Notes: generated from the sequence alone by a model not told the origin. Positions 18,517 to 29,245 are shown, counted from the stretch's first letter. The stretch is 64,000 nucleotides of DNA from Bacteroidota bacterium (GCA_026391835.1 JAPLDF010000041.1:203207-267206), one strand, 5' to 3'. Made by a program: numbers and translations.

Positions 18517-19938
18517 CTAATACCTGTAATGTTCCGGCTTGTAGGGTCCATCCAGGCTGACATTGAGATAATCTGCCTGTTCCTGGGTGAGTTTTGTCAA
18601 TTTTACACCGATTTGTTCAAGGTGTAAACGGGCTACTTCTTCGTCAAGCCGTTTTGGAAGGCGATAAACAGCCACTTCGTAGTTGTGTTGCCACAGGTCA
18701 AGCTGGGCCAGGGTTTGGTTGGTAAAGGAGTTCGACATGACAAATGAAGGGTGGCCTGTGGCACAGCCCAGGTTTACAAGGCGGCCTTCAGCAAGCAGGT
18801 ATATGCATTTTCCGTCAGGAAAAATAAATTTATCAACCTGTGGTTTGATGTTGATCATTTTGATGCCGGGCCAGTTGGTCAGTTGCTCTACCTGGATCTC
18901 ATTGTCAAAATGGCCGATGTTGCAGACAATGGATTGATCCTTCATTTCGGACAGATGTTTTGCCGTAATCACATCTTTATTCCCGGTGGTGGTGACATAA
19001 ATGTTGCCTTCAGAGAGTGCGTCTTCGATGGTGCTCACCTCAAAGCCTTCCATGGCTGCCTGAAGCGCGCAAATAGGATCAATTTCGGTAACGATCACGC
19101 GTGCACCGTATGAACGCATTGAGTGGGCACATCCTTTTCCCACATCGCCATATCCGAGCACAACCACAACTTTACCTGCAATCATTACATCTGTTGCACG
19201 TTTGATCCCGTCGGCCAGTGATTCCCGGCAGCCATAAAGGTTGTCGAATTTCGATTTTGTCACCGAGTCATTCACATTGATCGCTGGAACAAGCAAGGCT
19301 CCTTTTTCTTTCATCTGGTAGAGGCGGTGAACTCCCGTGGTGGTTTCTTCAGAAACGCCTTTCCATTCGGCAACGGTACGGGTCCATCTTGTTTTATCTT
19401 CAATATAGATCTCCTGCAGTTGTTTCATAAATGCTTTTTCATCGGCATTTTCAGCAACAACTTTGAGCAGTTCATTGTTCTTCTCAATTTCAAACCCCTT
19501 ATGGATCATCATGGTAGCATCGCCGCCATCGTCAACGATGAGGTTCGGGCCCTTCCCTTCAGGGAAGCATAGCGCCATGTTGGTACACCACCAGTATTCG
19601 TCGAGGGTTTCACCTTTCCAGGCAAAAACCGGGATTCCTTTTGCGGCTATTGCTGCTGCGGCATGATCCTGGGTTGAAAAAATATTACAACTGGCCCAGC
19701 GTACATCTGCACCAAGTTCAATGAGCGTTTCAATAAGGACGGCTGTCTGGATTGTCATGTGAAGGGATCCGCTGATACGTGCTCCTTTCAAAGGTTTTTC
19801 AACACTGTATTTTTTACGGATTGCCATCAGACCCGGCATCTCCTTCTCAGCAATTTCAATCTCTTTTCTGCCCCATTCAGCCAGGGACATGTCAGCTACT
19901 TTATATTTCATGTTTGTTGGTGTTGCAATGTTTTCCAT
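18517..19938 (-). CDS. ahcY: Adenosylhomocysteinase
   Basis: AhcY splits S-adenosylhomocysteine into adenosine and homocysteine, which closes the methyl cycle with MetH and MetF encoded nearby on the other strand. The 473-residue protein shows the family landmarks: [17 protein letters not shown] near the N-terminus, the NAD motif [18 protein letters not shown] near residue 260, the HFDNEI segment, and the C-terminal [10 protein letters not shown] end. The length is as expected. The start at 19938 ([14 protein letters not shown]) is preferred; an ATG nine codons later is possible. A TAnnTTTG element and an inverted repeat lie upstream. Confidence 0.98.
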   Translation of the reverse strand: MENIATPTNMKYKVADMSLAEWGRKEIEIAEKEMPGLMAIRKKYSVEKPLKGARISGSLHMTIQTAVLIETLIELGADVRWASCNIFSTQDHAAAAIAAKGIPVFAWKGETLDEYWWCTNMALCFPEGKGPNLIVDDGGDATMMIHKGFEIEKNNELLKVVAENADEKAFMKQLQEIYIEDKTRWTRTVAEWKGVSEETTTGVHRLYQMKEKGALLVPAINVNDSVTKSKFDNLYGCRESLADGIKRATDVMIAGKVVVVLGYGDVGKGCAHSMRSYGARVIVTEIDPICALQAAMEGFEVSTIEDALSEGNIYVTTTGNKDVITAKHLSEMKDQSIVCNIGHFDNEIQVEQLTNWPGIKMINIKPQVDKFIFPDGKCIYLLAEGRLVNLGCATGHPSFVMSNSFTNQTLAQLDLWQHNYEVAVYRLPKRLDEEVARLHLEQIGVKLTKLTQEQADYLNVSLDGPYKPEHYRY

Positions 19939-19978
19939 GTTTCCGTAGGTTAGCTTTTGTGCTTAAAAATTAATTTTG

Positions 19979-20002
19979 AAGTGAATGTTATTTCTTTCAC
20001 TT
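19979..20002. promoter_or_regulatory. Inverted repeat in the ahcY leader
   Basis: AAGTGAA and TTCACTT form perfect 7-bp arms around a 10-nt loop, between the candidate ahcY promoter and its start codon. It could be an operator or an mRNA hairpin. It does not match a SAH or SAM riboswitch pattern that I know. Confidence 0.4.
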
Positions 20003-20011
20003 AACGGGCGG

Positions 20012-20019
20012 CAAAAGTA
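20012..20019 (-). promoter_or_regulatory. Candidate ahcY promoter -7 element
   Basis: The minus strand reads TACTTTTG, a match to TAnnTTTG about 75 bp upstream of the ahcY ATG. Confidence 0.45.
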
Positions 20020-20054
20020 CAAAAAATCCCGATATAAAGGATGACATAATGTCG

Positions 20055-20062
20055 TATTTTTG
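20055..20062 (+). promoter_or_regulatory. Candidate promoter of the phosphopantetheinyl transferase gene
   Basis: TATTTTTG matches TAnnTTTG 28 bp before the ATG at 20090. With the ahcY element on the other strand it makes a divergent promoter pair 36 bp apart. Confidence 0.5.
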
Positions 20063-20089
20063 CGCCGGACTTAAAAAAAACAACATCAA

Positions 20090-20728
20090 ATGCCCTTTTT
20101 ACGGGAAATCAGCATTGCCGGCGGAATCCGGACGGGAATATGGCAGATCACGGAAACACCGGATGAACTGCTGGCCCTTGTTCACCTGAGTCATTCGGAA
20201 TTGAGTACTTACGCAACATTCCGTAACGACCTGAGGAAGAAGCAATGGCTGGCTTACCACGCCCTGTTGAACCACCTGCTCGCCCCGCTCCCTGCGAATC
20301 TATCCTATGATCCCAATGGCAAACCTCTCCTGGATTCAGGAAGCCACCATATCTCTGTATCCCATGCCGGAGAATTTGCCGCCGCCGTTTGCAGTGAAAA
20401 AAATGCTGTTGGCATAGACATTGAGAAGATGAAGGAACGCGTAGAACGTGTGAAAGACCGTTTCCTGCAGCAATCTGAACTGGAATCCATCGGTGCGGAA
20501 CACAGGATTGAACAGTTGTACGTGTTCTGGGGAGGAAAGGAAGCCCTGTACAAACTGCATGGCAAGCCCGACGTCGATTTCAGGAATGACATCTATATTC
20601 ATCCATTTGATTACCTTTGCAATACAAATCAACAATGCAAAGCTGCCATGACAATCAATGAGCAAAACCTGGAATATACCTTGTTTTTTGAGAAAATCGG
20701 GGACTATATGCTGGTAGTTGCCCATTGA
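20090..20728 (+). CDS. 4'-phosphopantetheinyl transferase, Sfp type
   Basis: The enzyme moves phosphopantetheine from CoA onto a serine of carrier proteins. The 212-residue protein is a pseudo-dimer of the Sfp/Gsp superfamily with HHISVSHAGEFAAAV, then VGIDIE (metal ligands D110, E112) and FWGGKEALYK (E151, catalytic region). No carrier protein or synthase gene is nearby, so the target may be the fatty-acid ACP or an NRPS/PKS located elsewhere. The start at 20090 follows a good promoter match. Confidence 0.92.
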   Translation: MPFLREISIAGGIRTGIWQITETPDELLALVHLSHSELSTYATFRNDLRKKQWLAYHALLNHLLAPLPANLSYDPNGKPLLDSGSHHISVSHAGEFAAAVCSEKNAVGIDIEKMKERVERVKDRFLQQSELESIGAEHRIEQLYVFWGGKEALYKLHGKPDVDFRNDIYIHPFDYLCNTNQQCKAAMTINEQNLEYTLFFEKIGDYMLVVAH

Positions 20729-20832
20729 AACAGGGCATCGTGTTAACTGCAAATTTGAACTGTTTTGCCATGTTACTTTTTCCTTCGTGGCCCCGTTGAT
20801 TTGAAGTTTTATTACCTTTTACCAAGCATACA

Positions 20833-23800
20833 ATGACAACTGATATATATAGTGCGATCAAATCCCGTGTCCTTGTGCTCGATGGCGCAATGGGCACCAT
20901 GGTTCAGCGGTATAAACTGGAAGAATACGACTTCCGCGGCAGCCGGTTCAAAGACTTTGCATATAATCTTAAGGGGAACAACGACCTGCTTGTGCTGACC
21001 AAACCCGGGGTAATCCGCGAAATCCACGAGGCGTACCTTGAAGCCGGGGCCGACATCATCGAAACCGATACATTCAATGCCAACCGGATCTCCCTTTCCG
21101 ATTACCATCTTGAAGACCTGGCTTATGAAATAAACCTTGCTGCTGCGCGGCTTGCCAAAGAGGCAACTGCAAAGTTCACCCTGCTCGCTTCGGATAAACC
21201 CCGCTGGGTTGCCGGCTCCATCGGCCCTACAAGCAAAACAGCCTCCATGTCGCCCGACGTTCAAAATCCTGCATACCGGGCCGTTAGTTTTGACGACCTC
21301 TACAATGCCTACCGTGAACAGGCCAGGGGACTCCTCGATGGCGGCGTCGATATCCTTATGGTTGAAACCATTTTTGACACGCTCAATGCAAAAGCAGCCC
21401 TGATTGCTGTTTTTGACGAAATTAATGCCAGAACCCCAGCCCATAAAGGCTCATTGGCCGATCACCTCCCAGGCAGGATCCCCGTAATAGCCAGTGTTAC
21501 CATTTCCGACAACAGCGGGAGAACCCTTTCGGGGCAAACACTCGAAGCATTTCTCTTTTCAATCATTCATTTCGACCTCTTTGCCATAGGGATAAATTGT
21601 TCCCTCGGGGCCGAGGAATTACGACCTTATATTGAGGAACTGTCTGTAAAAGCCCCTTTTCCCGTCATCGCCTATCCGAATGCCGGTTTACCCAACCAGT
21701 TTGGTGAATATGACCAGTCGCCCGTTGAGATGGCAGGGTATATCAAGGATTTTCTTGATAACGGTTTTGTAAACATGGTTGGCGGATGCTGCGGCACCAA
21801 TCCCGAACACATCCGCAGGTTTGCAGAATTGGCGATGGATGCAGCGGTACGGCCGGTCCCGGTCAGGGCCCATGAACTGAGGCTCAGCGGTCTTGAACCA
21901 CTCACGATCTTTAAGGGAAGCAATTTTATCAACATCGGTGAACGCACCAATGTGAGCGGATCCCGGAAATTTGCACGCCTCATCAAGGAGGAAAAATACG
22001 AAGAGGCACTCTCTGTGGCGCGTCAGCAGGTTGAGAGCGGCGCCCAGGTGATCGACATCAGCATGGACGAAGCCATGCTTGATGCGGAAAAAGCCATGGT
22101 CAACTTTCTCAACATGGTGGCTTCCGACCCTGATGTGGCAAGGGTTCCCATCATGATCGATTCATCCAAATTTTCGGTCATCCATGCAGGATTGAAATGC
22201 ATCCAGGGGAAACCGATCGTCAATTCCATCAGCCTGAAGGAAGGTGAGGCCGCATTCAGGGAACACGCCACCCTCCTGCGCAAATTCGGCGCCGCCACGG
22301 TGATCATGGCATTTGATGAGGAGGGCCAGGCGACCACGCTTGACCGCCGCATAGCCATTGCAACACGGGCATACAGGATTTTGACACAGGAGCTGGGGTT
22401 TCCGCCCGAGGATATCATATTCGACCCAAACATTCTTACCGTAGCTACAGGCATTGACGAACACGCAAACTATGCGGTTGAATTCCTGAATGCTGTTAAA
22501 TGGATAAAGGAGAACCTCCCCTATGTTTCCGTCAGCGGCGGAATCAGCAACCTTTCTTTTTCCTTCAGGGGCAACGACGCATTGCGTGAGGCCATGCATT
22601 CTGCGTTCCTGTACCATGCCATCAGGGCGGGACTTGATATGGGGATCGTCAATGCAGGAGCACTTCCTGTTTATGATGAAATCCCGAAAATGCTCCTGAA
22701 ACTGGTCGAGGATGTGATCCTGAACCGCCGTAAGGATGGCACCGAACGACTTCTTGCCTATGCCGACCAGGTAACTGATTCGGGCAAAAAAGAGGAAACA
22801 GAGGCGGAATGGCGGTCGCTGCCAGTTGCCGAACGCCTCAGGCATTCACTGATCAAGGGCAATGCAGAATTCATCGACCAGGACATTGATGAGGCCATGC
22901 CCCAGTTCGACCTGGCGCTGAAAATCATTGAAGGGCCTTTGATGGACGGCATGAACCAGGTAGGCGACCTTTTTGGAAGCGGCAAGATGTTTCTGCCCCA
23001 GGTTGTAAAAAGTGCCCGTGTGATGAAAAAGGCGGTGGCAAGGCTCACCCCGCGACTGGAAGCTGAAAAGGCCGACCTGAAAGGATCTCCCAGGAACAAT
23101 GGGAAAATATTGCTGGCCACCGTGAAAGGTGATGTGCACGACATTGGGAAGAACATTGTGGGCGTGGTACTTGCCTGTAACAATTACGAAGTCATCGACC
23201 TGGGTGTCATGATCCCTGCCGACAAGATCCTGGCTGCGGCCAGAGAACACAACGTGGATGTACTTGGCCTCAGCGGCCTCATCACTCCTTCACTTGAAGA
23301 GATGGTGCACGTTGCAAAAGAGATGGAACGGCAGAAATTCACGATACCCCTGCTGATCGGCGGTGCAACCACTTCTGATATACATACGGCTGTAAAAATT
23401 GAGCCATTCTATTCCCAATCCGTCATTCATGTGAAGGACGCCTCCAAAGCGGTTGGTGTTGTTTCTAACCTCCTTTCGGCAGAAGCCAAAAAGGACTTTA
23501 CCGGTTCCATCAAAAGGAAATATGAGCGGATACGCAACACCTACGACAAAAAAGCTGATTACTCCTATATACCAATTGCCGAAGCGCGGAAAAACAAACT
23601 GAAAATCGACTGGGAAACCAGCGGGATCTACAAACCCAAGTTCACCGGGAACAAAGTATTTATCGATTATTCGCTGGAAGAAATTGCACCATATATAGAC
23701 TGGACCTTCTTTTTCCATGCCTGGAAAATGAACGGGAAATACCCGGCCATCCTTACGGATCCTGTGAAGGGCGCGGAAGCTACCAAACTGTTTAACGATG

Positions 23801-24540
23801 CCCAAAGACTGCTGAAGGAGATCACAGGCAAGAAAATGCTGATTGCCCGTGGTGTCATCGGTCTTTATCCTTGCAATTCAACCGGTGACGATGTGGAGGT
23901 ATATGCAGATGAATCACGTTCAAATGTGCTGACAACCTTCAGGTTCCTGCGAAACCAGCAGTTGAAGGACCCTGGCCAGCCAAATCTTTGCCTTGCCGAT
24001 TATATTGCACCCAAAGAATCGGGGATCATTGATTACATGGGAGGGTTTGCCGTTACCGCCGGACTTGGCGTTGAGGAGTGGGTATCAAGGTTTGAAAAGG
24101 AGATGGACGACTACAACTCCATTCTGGTCAAGATACTCGCCGACAGGCTGGCCGAAGCTTTTGCGGAACTGATGCACGCGCGTGTCCGCAAGGAGTTCTG
24201 GGGATATGCCAAAGACGAGCAACTTGACGTTTTCTCTATGATCCGCGAAGAATACCAGGGTATCCGCCCTGCGCCGGGATATCCCGCCTGCCCCGAACAT
24301 TCCGAAAAACGCACGCTTTTCAACCTGCTCGATGCCGAGCAGAAGGTTAACATACATCTTACCGAAAATTATGCCATGTACCCCGGGGCCTCGGTAAGCG
24401 GATTCTATTTTTCACACCCGCTCGCCCGGTACTTCAACCTAGGACGCATCAGCAAGGACCAGCTGACTGAATATGCAAAACGAAAAAATTTCAGTGTCGA
24501 ACATGCTGAAAAATTACTGAATACAAATCTGAACTATTAA
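20833..24540 (+). CDS. metH: Cobalamin-dependent methionine synthase
   Basis: MetH transfers the methyl group of 5-methyl-THF to homocysteine through cobalamin. All four modules are present in 1235 residues: the homocysteine domain with Zn ligands C256 (GINCS) and C319-C320 (GGCCG), the pterin domain ([16 protein letters not shown], about 365-640), the cap and B12 domain with the cobalamin ligand H769 in [11 protein letters not shown], and the activation domain with [15 protein letters not shown] and [14 protein letters not shown] near the end. The length matches E. coli MetH. It is followed 2 bp later by metF, its methyl donor enzyme. No cobalamin riboswitch fits in the 104-bp upstream space. 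Confidence 0.98.
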   Translation: MTTDIYSAIKSRVLVLDGAMGTMVQRYKLEEYDFRGSRFKDFAYNLKGNNDLLVLTKPGVIREIHEAYLEAGADIIETDTFNANRISLSDYHLEDLAYEINLAAARLAKEATAKFTLLASDKPRWVAGSIGPTSKTASMSPDVQNPAYRAVSFDDLYNAYREQARGLLDGGVDILMVETIFDTLNAKAALIAVFDEINARTPAHKGSLADHLPGRIPVIASVTISDNSGRTLSGQTLEAFLFSIIHFDLFAIGINCSLGAEELRPYIEELSVKAPFPVIAYPNAGLPNQFGEYDQSPVEMAGYIKDFLDNGFVNMVGGCCGTNPEHIRRFAELAMDAAVRPVPVRAHELRLSGLEPLTIFKGSNFINIGERTNVSGSRKFARLIKEEKYEEALSVARQQVESGAQVIDISMDEAMLDAEKAMVNFLNMVASDPDVARVPIMIDSSKFSVIHAGLKCIQGKPIVNSISLKEGEAAFREHATLLRKFGAATVIMAFDEEGQATTLDRRIAIATRAYRILTQELGFPPEDIIFDPNILTVATGIDEHANYAVEFLNAVKWIKENLPYVSVSGGISNLSFSFRGNDALREAMHSAFLYHAIRAGLDMGIVNAGALPVYDEIPKMLLKLVEDVILNRRKDGTERLLAYADQVTDSGKKEETEAEWRSLPVAERLRHSLIKGNAEFIDQDIDEAMPQFDLALKIIEGPLMDGMNQVGDLFGSGKMFLPQVVKSARVMKKAVARLTPRLEAEKADLKGSPRNNGKILLATVKGDVHDIGKNIVGVVLACNNYEVIDLGVMIPADKILAAAREHNVDVLGLSGLITPSLEEMVHVAKEMERQKFTIPLLIGGATTSDIHTAVKIEPFYSQSVIHVKDASKAVGVVSNLLSAEAKKDFTGSIKRKYERIRNTYDKKADYSYIPIAEARKNKLKIDWETSGIYKPKFTGNKVFIDYSLEEIAPYIDWTFFFHAWKMNGKYPAILTDPVKGAEATKLFNDAQRLLKEITGKKMLIARGVIGLYPCNSTGDDVEVYADESRSNVLTTFRFLRNQQLKDPGQPNLCLADYIAPKESGIIDYMGGFAVTAGLGVEEWVSRFEKEMDDYNSILVKILADRLAEAFAELMHARVRKEFWGYAKDEQLDVFSMIREEYQGIRPAPGYPACPEHSEKRTLFNLLDAEQKVNIHLTENYAMYPGASVSGFYFSHPLARYFNLGRISKDQLTEYAKRKNFSVEHAEKLLNTNLNY

Positions 24541-24542
24541 CG

Positions 24543-25499
24543 ATGAAAGTCATAGACCTTATTAACAAGTCTGACAGGACACTTTTTTCCTTTGAATTGC
24601 TCCCCCCGCTCAGGGGGCACAATATCAACAGCATTTACCGTACAATCGATCCGCTTCTTGAATTCAAGCCGTCTTTTATCAATGTGACCTACCATCAGGA
24701 AGAGGTCGTATATAAAAAGCACGAGAATGGGCTCCTGGAGAAAAAAACCGTGCGGAAGCGCCCCGGAACCGTTGCTATTTCGGCGGCTATCAAGTACAAG
24801 TACCCTGATGTCGAAGTGGTTCCGCACATCATCTGCGGAGGGTTTACCAAAGAAGAGACGGAGTATGCGCTGATTGATTTTCATTACCTGGGAATCGACA
24901 ACATCCTTGCGTTACGTGGCGACGCCCCAAAAAATCAGCGGACATTCACGCCGGAAAAAAACGGGCATGCCTATGCAAATACCCTGGTAGCGCAAATTAC
25001 CGATATGAACCGGGGCAAATACCTCGATGATGAACTGCAAAACACATTCAGCACCAATTTTTGTGTCGGCGTGGCAGGCTATCCCGAAAAACACATTGAA
25101 TCGCCCAACCTGGCCTACGACATGAAATATCTGAAAGCCAAAATCGATGCCGGGGCCGAGTACATCATTACCCAGATGTTTTTCGACAACCGGAAATATT
25201 TTGATTTCGTTGAGGGTTGCCGGAAAGAGGGTATCACCGTACCTATTATCCCGGGACTGAAACCCATTTGCACCGCCAGGGAGATCAACGTGCTTCCGCA
25301 GATCTTCAACATCGACATTCCCGATGAACTTGTGAAAAAGGTGATGGGTTGCAAGAATAACGAGGAGGCCTTTAAGGTCGGCATTGAATGGGGTATTAAA
25401 CAATCGGAAGAACTGATAAAATTTGGTGTTCCTGTCGTTCACTATTTTTCAGTCGGGATTTCTGAGAATATCCGTCAGATAGCCAAATCAGTATTTTAA
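24543..25499 (+). CDS. metF: 5,10-methylenetetrahydrofolate reductase
   Basis: MetF reduces methylene-THF to methyl-THF with FAD, feeding MetH. The 318-residue TIM-barrel protein has TLFSFELLPPLRG at the start, LALRGDAPKN in the FAD region and AEYIITQMFFDNRKYF, with the usual length of about 290-320. It starts 2 bp after metH and the pair forms a methyl-cycle operon. Confidence 0.97.
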   Translation: MKVIDLINKSDRTLFSFELLPPLRGHNINSIYRTIDPLLEFKPSFINVTYHQEEVVYKKHENGLLEKKTVRKRPGTVAISAAIKYKYPDVEVVPHIICGGFTKEETEYALIDFHYLGIDNILALRGDAPKNQRTFTPEKNGHAYANTLVAQITDMNRGKYLDDELQNTFSTNFCVGVAGYPEKHIESPNLAYDMKYLKAKIDAGAEYIITQMFFDNRKYFDFVEGCRKEGITVPIIPGLKPICTAREINVLPQIFNIDIPDELVKKVMGCKNNEEAFKVGIEWGIKQSEELIKFGVPVVHYFSVGISENIRQIAKSVF

Positions 25500-25508
25500 A
25501 CAGTTTTT

Positions 25509-26237
25509 ATGAGCCTCTATCAACTACTGCTGAAGGATACTTTGGCGGGCAAAAAAAAATTTGCCATACTCATCGATCCCGATAAATACTCGCTCGAATC
25601 CCTGTCCAGGGTATTAAAACAGGGCGTAAACGCTGGGATTGACTATTTCTTCCTGGGAGGAAGTCTTCTGATGCACGACAACCAATCGCAGCTCATCGCC
25701 CATATCAAGGAGGCTACGGCTATTCCGGTTGTGCTGTTCCCGGGAAACAACATGCAGTTGAACCACACGGCCGACGGCATCCTGCTTTTATCACTGATCT
25801 CAGGCAGAAACCCCGACATGCTGATCGGCCGGCATGTGATCTCGGCACCCTACCTGAAGGCCAGCAACCTCGAAGTGATCTCAACCGGCTATATGCTGAT
25901 CGAAAGCGGGCGTACGACCTCCGTTTCTTATATGAGCAATACCACCCCCATTCCGGCACACAAGAGCGATATCGCCGCCTGTACCGCTATGGCCGGTGAA
26001 ATGCTGGGCATGAAACTGATCTATATGGATGCCGGCAGCGGCGCCATCAACCCTGTTCCACTTGCCATGATTTCGAAAGTAAAAGAATCCATCGGGCTTC
26101 CATTGATCATCGGCGGGGGCATTACCAGTCCCGACCTTGCAAAAGCCGCATATTCAGCAGGGGCCGATCTACTGGTGGTTGGCAACGGCATTGAACATGA
26201 CCCCGATCTGATTGCCCGCATTGCCGCCGTCAGGTAG
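25509..26237 (+). CDS. Geranylgeranylglyceryl phosphate synthase family protein
   Basis: GGGP synthase joins a polyprenyl diphosphate to sn-glycerol-1-phosphate, the first ether-lipid step in archaea; bacterial relatives (PcrB and the Bacteroidota group) act on G1P too. The 242-residue TIM barrel shows the marks: FAILIDPDKYS, FFLGGSLLMHDN, VVLFPGNNMQL, IYMDAGSGA and the phosphate site LIIGGGITSPDLAKAA. It lies 9 bp after metF on the same strand, likely co-transcribed. What lipid it makes in this organism is unknown, and no downstream ether-lipid gene is adjacent. Confidence 0.9.
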   Translation: MSLYQLLLKDTLAGKKKFAILIDPDKYSLESLSRVLKQGVNAGIDYFFLGGSLLMHDNQSQLIAHIKEATAIPVVLFPGNNMQLNHTADGILLLSLISGRNPDMLIGRHVISAPYLKASNLEVISTGYMLIESGRTTSVSYMSNTTPIPAHKSDIAACTAMAGEMLGMKLIYMDAGSGAINPVPLAMISKVKESIGLPLIIGGGITSPDLAKAAYSAGADLLVVGNGIEHDPDLIARIAAVR

Positions 26238-26256
26238 GATGCTAAACCAAAACTTA

Positions 26257-26291
26257 AATCGTAAATCAAAAATCGTACATCGTAAATTCAT
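26257..26291. repeat. Five-unit 7-bp array
   Basis: AATCGTA, AATCAAA, AATCGTA, CATCGTA, AATTCAT lie head to tail between the GGGP synthase gene and the DPP4 start. Confidence 0.7.
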
Positions 26292-26296
26292 TTAGC

Positions 26297-28456
26297 ATGC
26301 CCAGATTCCGCCACTGCCTGCTCCTCGCCTGTCTTCTTCCGGTCATCGCCCTTGGTCAGTCAAGGTTGCTTACAGTGGAGGATGCAAGTTACATGAATCC
26401 CAAACTCAATGCAGCTTCGCTGAGCCAGCTCCAATGGCGGCCGGGGACAGACCAGTTCGTATATGTGGCCAAAAACAGCCTTGTCCTGGGATCTGCGGCA
26501 AATACCAGCCGGGATACCCTGCTGCGGTTATCTGAATTAAACACGTTTCTGAGGATTGCCCTGCAGGATACCCTGAAACGGTTTCCTGTTATCACTTTCG
26601 ATGCCGCCGCTGAATTTCACTTTACCAATGCGAACAAACTTCTATCCTGTGATCTGTTGAAGAAAAAGGTTACAGAAGAAAACTCCTGGAAAGAAAAAGC
26701 TGAGAACCTTGATATCGCCAGGGCCGGAAAACTTGTCGCTTACACGCTGAACAACAATTTGTATATTTCCGGGGAAGGTAAAGAAACCGCGGTGACCGAA
26801 GAAAAAAACCCTGGCATTGTTTATGGTTCAAACCGGGTACATCGCAACGAATTCGGCATTGACAAAGGAACATTCTGGTCACCCGACGGCCTGCAACTGG
26901 CTTTTTACCGGATGGATGAAACCATGGTGGCTGATTACCCGCTGGTAGATATTACACCACGCATTGCAACGGTAAACCCGACCAAATACCCGATGGCTGG
27001 TATGACCAGTCATAAAGTTACTGTAGGCGTTTATTCCGCAGTCAGTGGAAAAACCAGCTATCTTCAAACTGAATCAGCACCTGGCGTGGATTCTGCCATG
27101 CGTACCGAATACCTGACAAACATCACGTGGGACCCGGATGGGAAAACCATCTACATCGCCACCCTCAACCGAGATCAGAATTTTATGCAGTTGAACAAAT
27201 ATGACGCATCATCCGGAAAATTCATCAAAACCCTTTTTAAAGAAAAAAACAACACCTATGTTGAACCCTTGCATGGTCCTCAGTTTGTGACCGGCGATCC
27301 CGGCAAGTTCATCTGGGAAAGCAGGCGCGACGGGTTTAACCACCTTTATTTGTACGATACCACTGGTAACCTTGTCAAACAACTCACCAAAGGTCCCTGG
27401 GAGGTGACAGAGTACCTGAAATCTGATGGAGCCGGCTCCAAAGCCTGGTTTCACTGCAACAAAGACAACCCGCTCGACCGCCAGTTATACACGGTTGATC
27501 TAAAAACCGGCCGCTTCTCCCCCATCACTGCTATATCAGCGACGCATGCCGCCAAAATTTCGGAAGACGGAAAGTTTATCCTCGACAACTACTCCAGCAC
27601 CGCAGTTGCACGCCAGGCAGAACTGCTGGATGCAAAGGGAAAAACGTTGCAGGTTTTGCTTGCGAACGACAATCCGCTGAAGGATATCCAGGTTGGAGAG
27701 ACAACGATCTTCACATTAAAAGGTGAAGACAACACGGACCTTTACTGTCGTTTGATCAAACCTGCCGGTTTCGATCCACAAAAGAAATATCCTGCAATCA
27801 TTTATGTTTACGGCGGTCCTCACTCCCAGCTCATTACCAATTCATGGCTGGGCGGTGCCGGGCTTTTCCTGAACTACCTGGCCGACAAGGGATATGTTGT
27901 GTTCACCCTGGACAACCGGGGAACATCCAACCGCGGCCGCGATTTCGAGCAGGCCGTTTTCCGCAATCTCGGCGTCAAAGAGCTAAGCGACCAGATGACC
28001 GGCGTAAACTACCTGAAATCACTGGCTTTTGTCGACTCTGCCCGTATCGGCATTAATGGATGGAGCTATGGTGGTTTCTTGACAGTTACTATGTTCCTGA
28101 AGCATCCAGGGACCTTTAAAGTGGCGGTTTGCGGCGGACCTGTCATCGACTGGAAATATTATGAAGTGATGTACGGCGAGCGTTATATGGATACACCCCA
28201 AAGCAATCCCGAAGGCTATAAAAATGCCTGTCTGCTCAACTATGTCAAAAACTTAAACGGAAAGCTCCTCATCATTCATGATGACCAGGATGGCACGGTT
28301 GTTCCCCAAAATTCATTTACCTTTCTTAAGAAGTGCGTGGATGAAGGCAAACAAGTCGATTTTTTCATGTATCCAGGCCATGAACACAATGTTCGGGGGA
28401 AGGACCGTGTGCATCTCAACCAGAAGATGGTGCTCTATTTTGATGAAAACCTGTAG
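26297..28456 (+). CDS. Dipeptidyl peptidase IV, S9 family
   Basis: A secreted serine peptidase that removes X-Pro dipeptides from peptide N-termini. The signal peptide is MPRFRHCLLLACLLPVIALG. Residues 25-500 are the eight-bladed DPP4 propeller, and residues 500-719 the alpha/beta hydrolase with triad S590 (GWSYGGF), D665 (HDDQDGTV) and H697 (GHEHNV). The motif RVHRNEFGIDKG contains one of the conserved Glu-bearing stretches of the propeller but is less certain. Its length is that of bacterial DPP4. It is preceded and followed by 7-bp repeats, so it probably stands alone. Confidence 0.95.
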   Translation: MPRFRHCLLLACLLPVIALGQSRLLTVEDASYMNPKLNAASLSQLQWRPGTDQFVYVAKNSLVLGSAANTSRDTLLRLSELNTFLRIALQDTLKRFPVITFDAAAEFHFTNANKLLSCDLLKKKVTEENSWKEKAENLDIARAGKLVAYTLNNNLYISGEGKETAVTEEKNPGIVYGSNRVHRNEFGIDKGTFWSPDGLQLAFYRMDETMVADYPLVDITPRIATVNPTKYPMAGMTSHKVTVGVYSAVSGKTSYLQTESAPGVDSAMRTEYLTNITWDPDGKTIYIATLNRDQNFMQLNKYDASSGKFIKTLFKEKNNTYVEPLHGPQFVTGDPGKFIWESRRDGFNHLYLYDTTGNLVKQLTKGPWEVTEYLKSDGAGSKAWFHCNKDNPLDRQLYTVDLKTGRFSPITAISATHAAKISEDGKFILDNYSSTAVARQAELLDAKGKTLQVLLANDNPLKDIQVGETTIFTLKGEDNTDLYCRLIKPAGFDPQKKYPAIIYVYGGPHSQLITNSWLGGAGLFLNYLADKGYVVFTLDNRGTSNRGRDFEQAVFRNLGVKELSDQMTGVNYLKSLAFVDSARIGINGWSYGGFLTVTMFLKHPGTFKVAVCGGPVIDWKYYEVMYGERYMDTPQSNPEGYKNACLLNYVKNLNGKLLIIHDDQDGTVVPQNSFTFLKKCVDEGKQVDFFMYPGHEHNVRGKDRVHLNQKMVLYFDENL

Positions 28457-28491
28457 ATTTACGAATTCCGATTTACGATTTACGATTTGGA
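28457..28491. repeat. Five-unit 7-bp array after DPP4
   Basis: ATTTACG, AATTCCG, ATTTACG, ATTTACG, ATTTGGA directly follow the DPP4 stop. The units are complements of those in front of the same gene, so the DPP4 gene is flanked by inverted copies. Confidence 0.75.
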
Positions 28492-28792
28492 ATTTTCATA
28501 TGATGATACCATAAAGACTCTCTTCCAATCGCTTACCGTGCCATTTCCAACGTAAAACTCAGCATATCAACACCGTACACGTTCATCGACTAAATACCGG
28601 TGTTGGTCGGGTTTAAACCTCTTCTCATCGACTTTCTTTTTATTGAATCCAGATAAACTGGTACATTTGCATCACAATTAATTAATTATCAATCGTTTGT
28701 TAAATAATTGTTAACAACCCTGCAGATTGTAACATTGAAATCAATGCTGCGTCTTATGGGCACTAAAAACACAAAGATTAAATATTAAAACA
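28492..28792 (+). other. Non-coding leader before the peptide-repeat gene
   Basis: About 300 bp without a credible gene. It turns AT-rich after 28640, with repeated AATTAATTA and GTTAAATAATTGTTAAC-like runs near 28680-28715, the latter a near-palindrome that could be an operator. The candidate promoter at 28643-28669 leaves a 5' leader of about 120 nt. Confidence 0.5.
28643..28669 (+). promoter_or_regulatory. Candidate promoter of the peptide-repeat gene
   Basis: TACATTTG at 28662-28669 is a perfect -7 match with TTG at 28643-28645 sixteen bases upstream. It is among the best promoter matches in the window. Confidence 0.6.
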
Positions 28793-29215
28793 ATGAAAAC
28801 TACCAATATGATTACCACAAAGACCATCTATATCCTTGTTGCTTTACTGGGATTGCAGTTCAACACCATGTTCGCAGCAGGAAACTACAGTGAATTACCC
28901 GTTATGTCAAAAGAGTCCGTAAGTATTGTCAACAGTGTCATGCTGACACCGTCGACACCAGCTGAGGCCACATTTGAAGATTTGATTGAATCGGATGAAT
29001 TATTTTCTAATTTCTCAGCCCTTGCCCCGGTAATTCCGATGGTTGCTGATTTCAGCGACGGGGCCCCGGTATCGGAAATTAACATGATCAGCCTGGCACC
29101 TGTTACGCCAAAAGAGGCAGATTTTGAAGATTCAACAGCAACCGTCAACACGTCAGTTGTCATGGATCTTGCACCGGTCACGCCTGCCAGGGCAGATTTT
29201 ACCGACCACATTTAA
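28793..29215 (+). CDS. Secreted small protein with LAPVTP-ADF peptide repeats
   Basis: A 140-residue protein with a signal peptide (ITTKTIYILVALLGLQFNTM, cut near AAG). After it, four copies of a 13-residue unit appear: LTPSTPAEATFED, LAPVIPMVADFSD, LAPVTPKEADFED and LAPVTPARADFTD, the last at the C-terminus. The spacers are acidic and of unequal length. It has its own promoter with a long leader and a strong terminator, so it is a single-gene unit and may be highly expressed. I know no function for such repeats; an exported structural or sensing peptide is possible. Confidence 0.85.
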   Translation: MKTTNMITTKTIYILVALLGLQFNTMFAAGNYSELPVMSKESVSIVNSVMLTPSTPAEATFEDLIESDELFSNFSALAPVIPMVADFSDGAPVSEINMISLAPVTPKEADFEDSTATVNTSVVMDLAPVTPARADFTDHI

Positions 29216-29245
29216 CCCAATATATTTCCCGATCAAAGCTCATTG

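Noticed and set aside
20729..20832. Cobalamin or SAM riboswitch before metH
   Set aside because: The space is only 104 bp, and no B12-box or SAM-type helix pattern can be seen.
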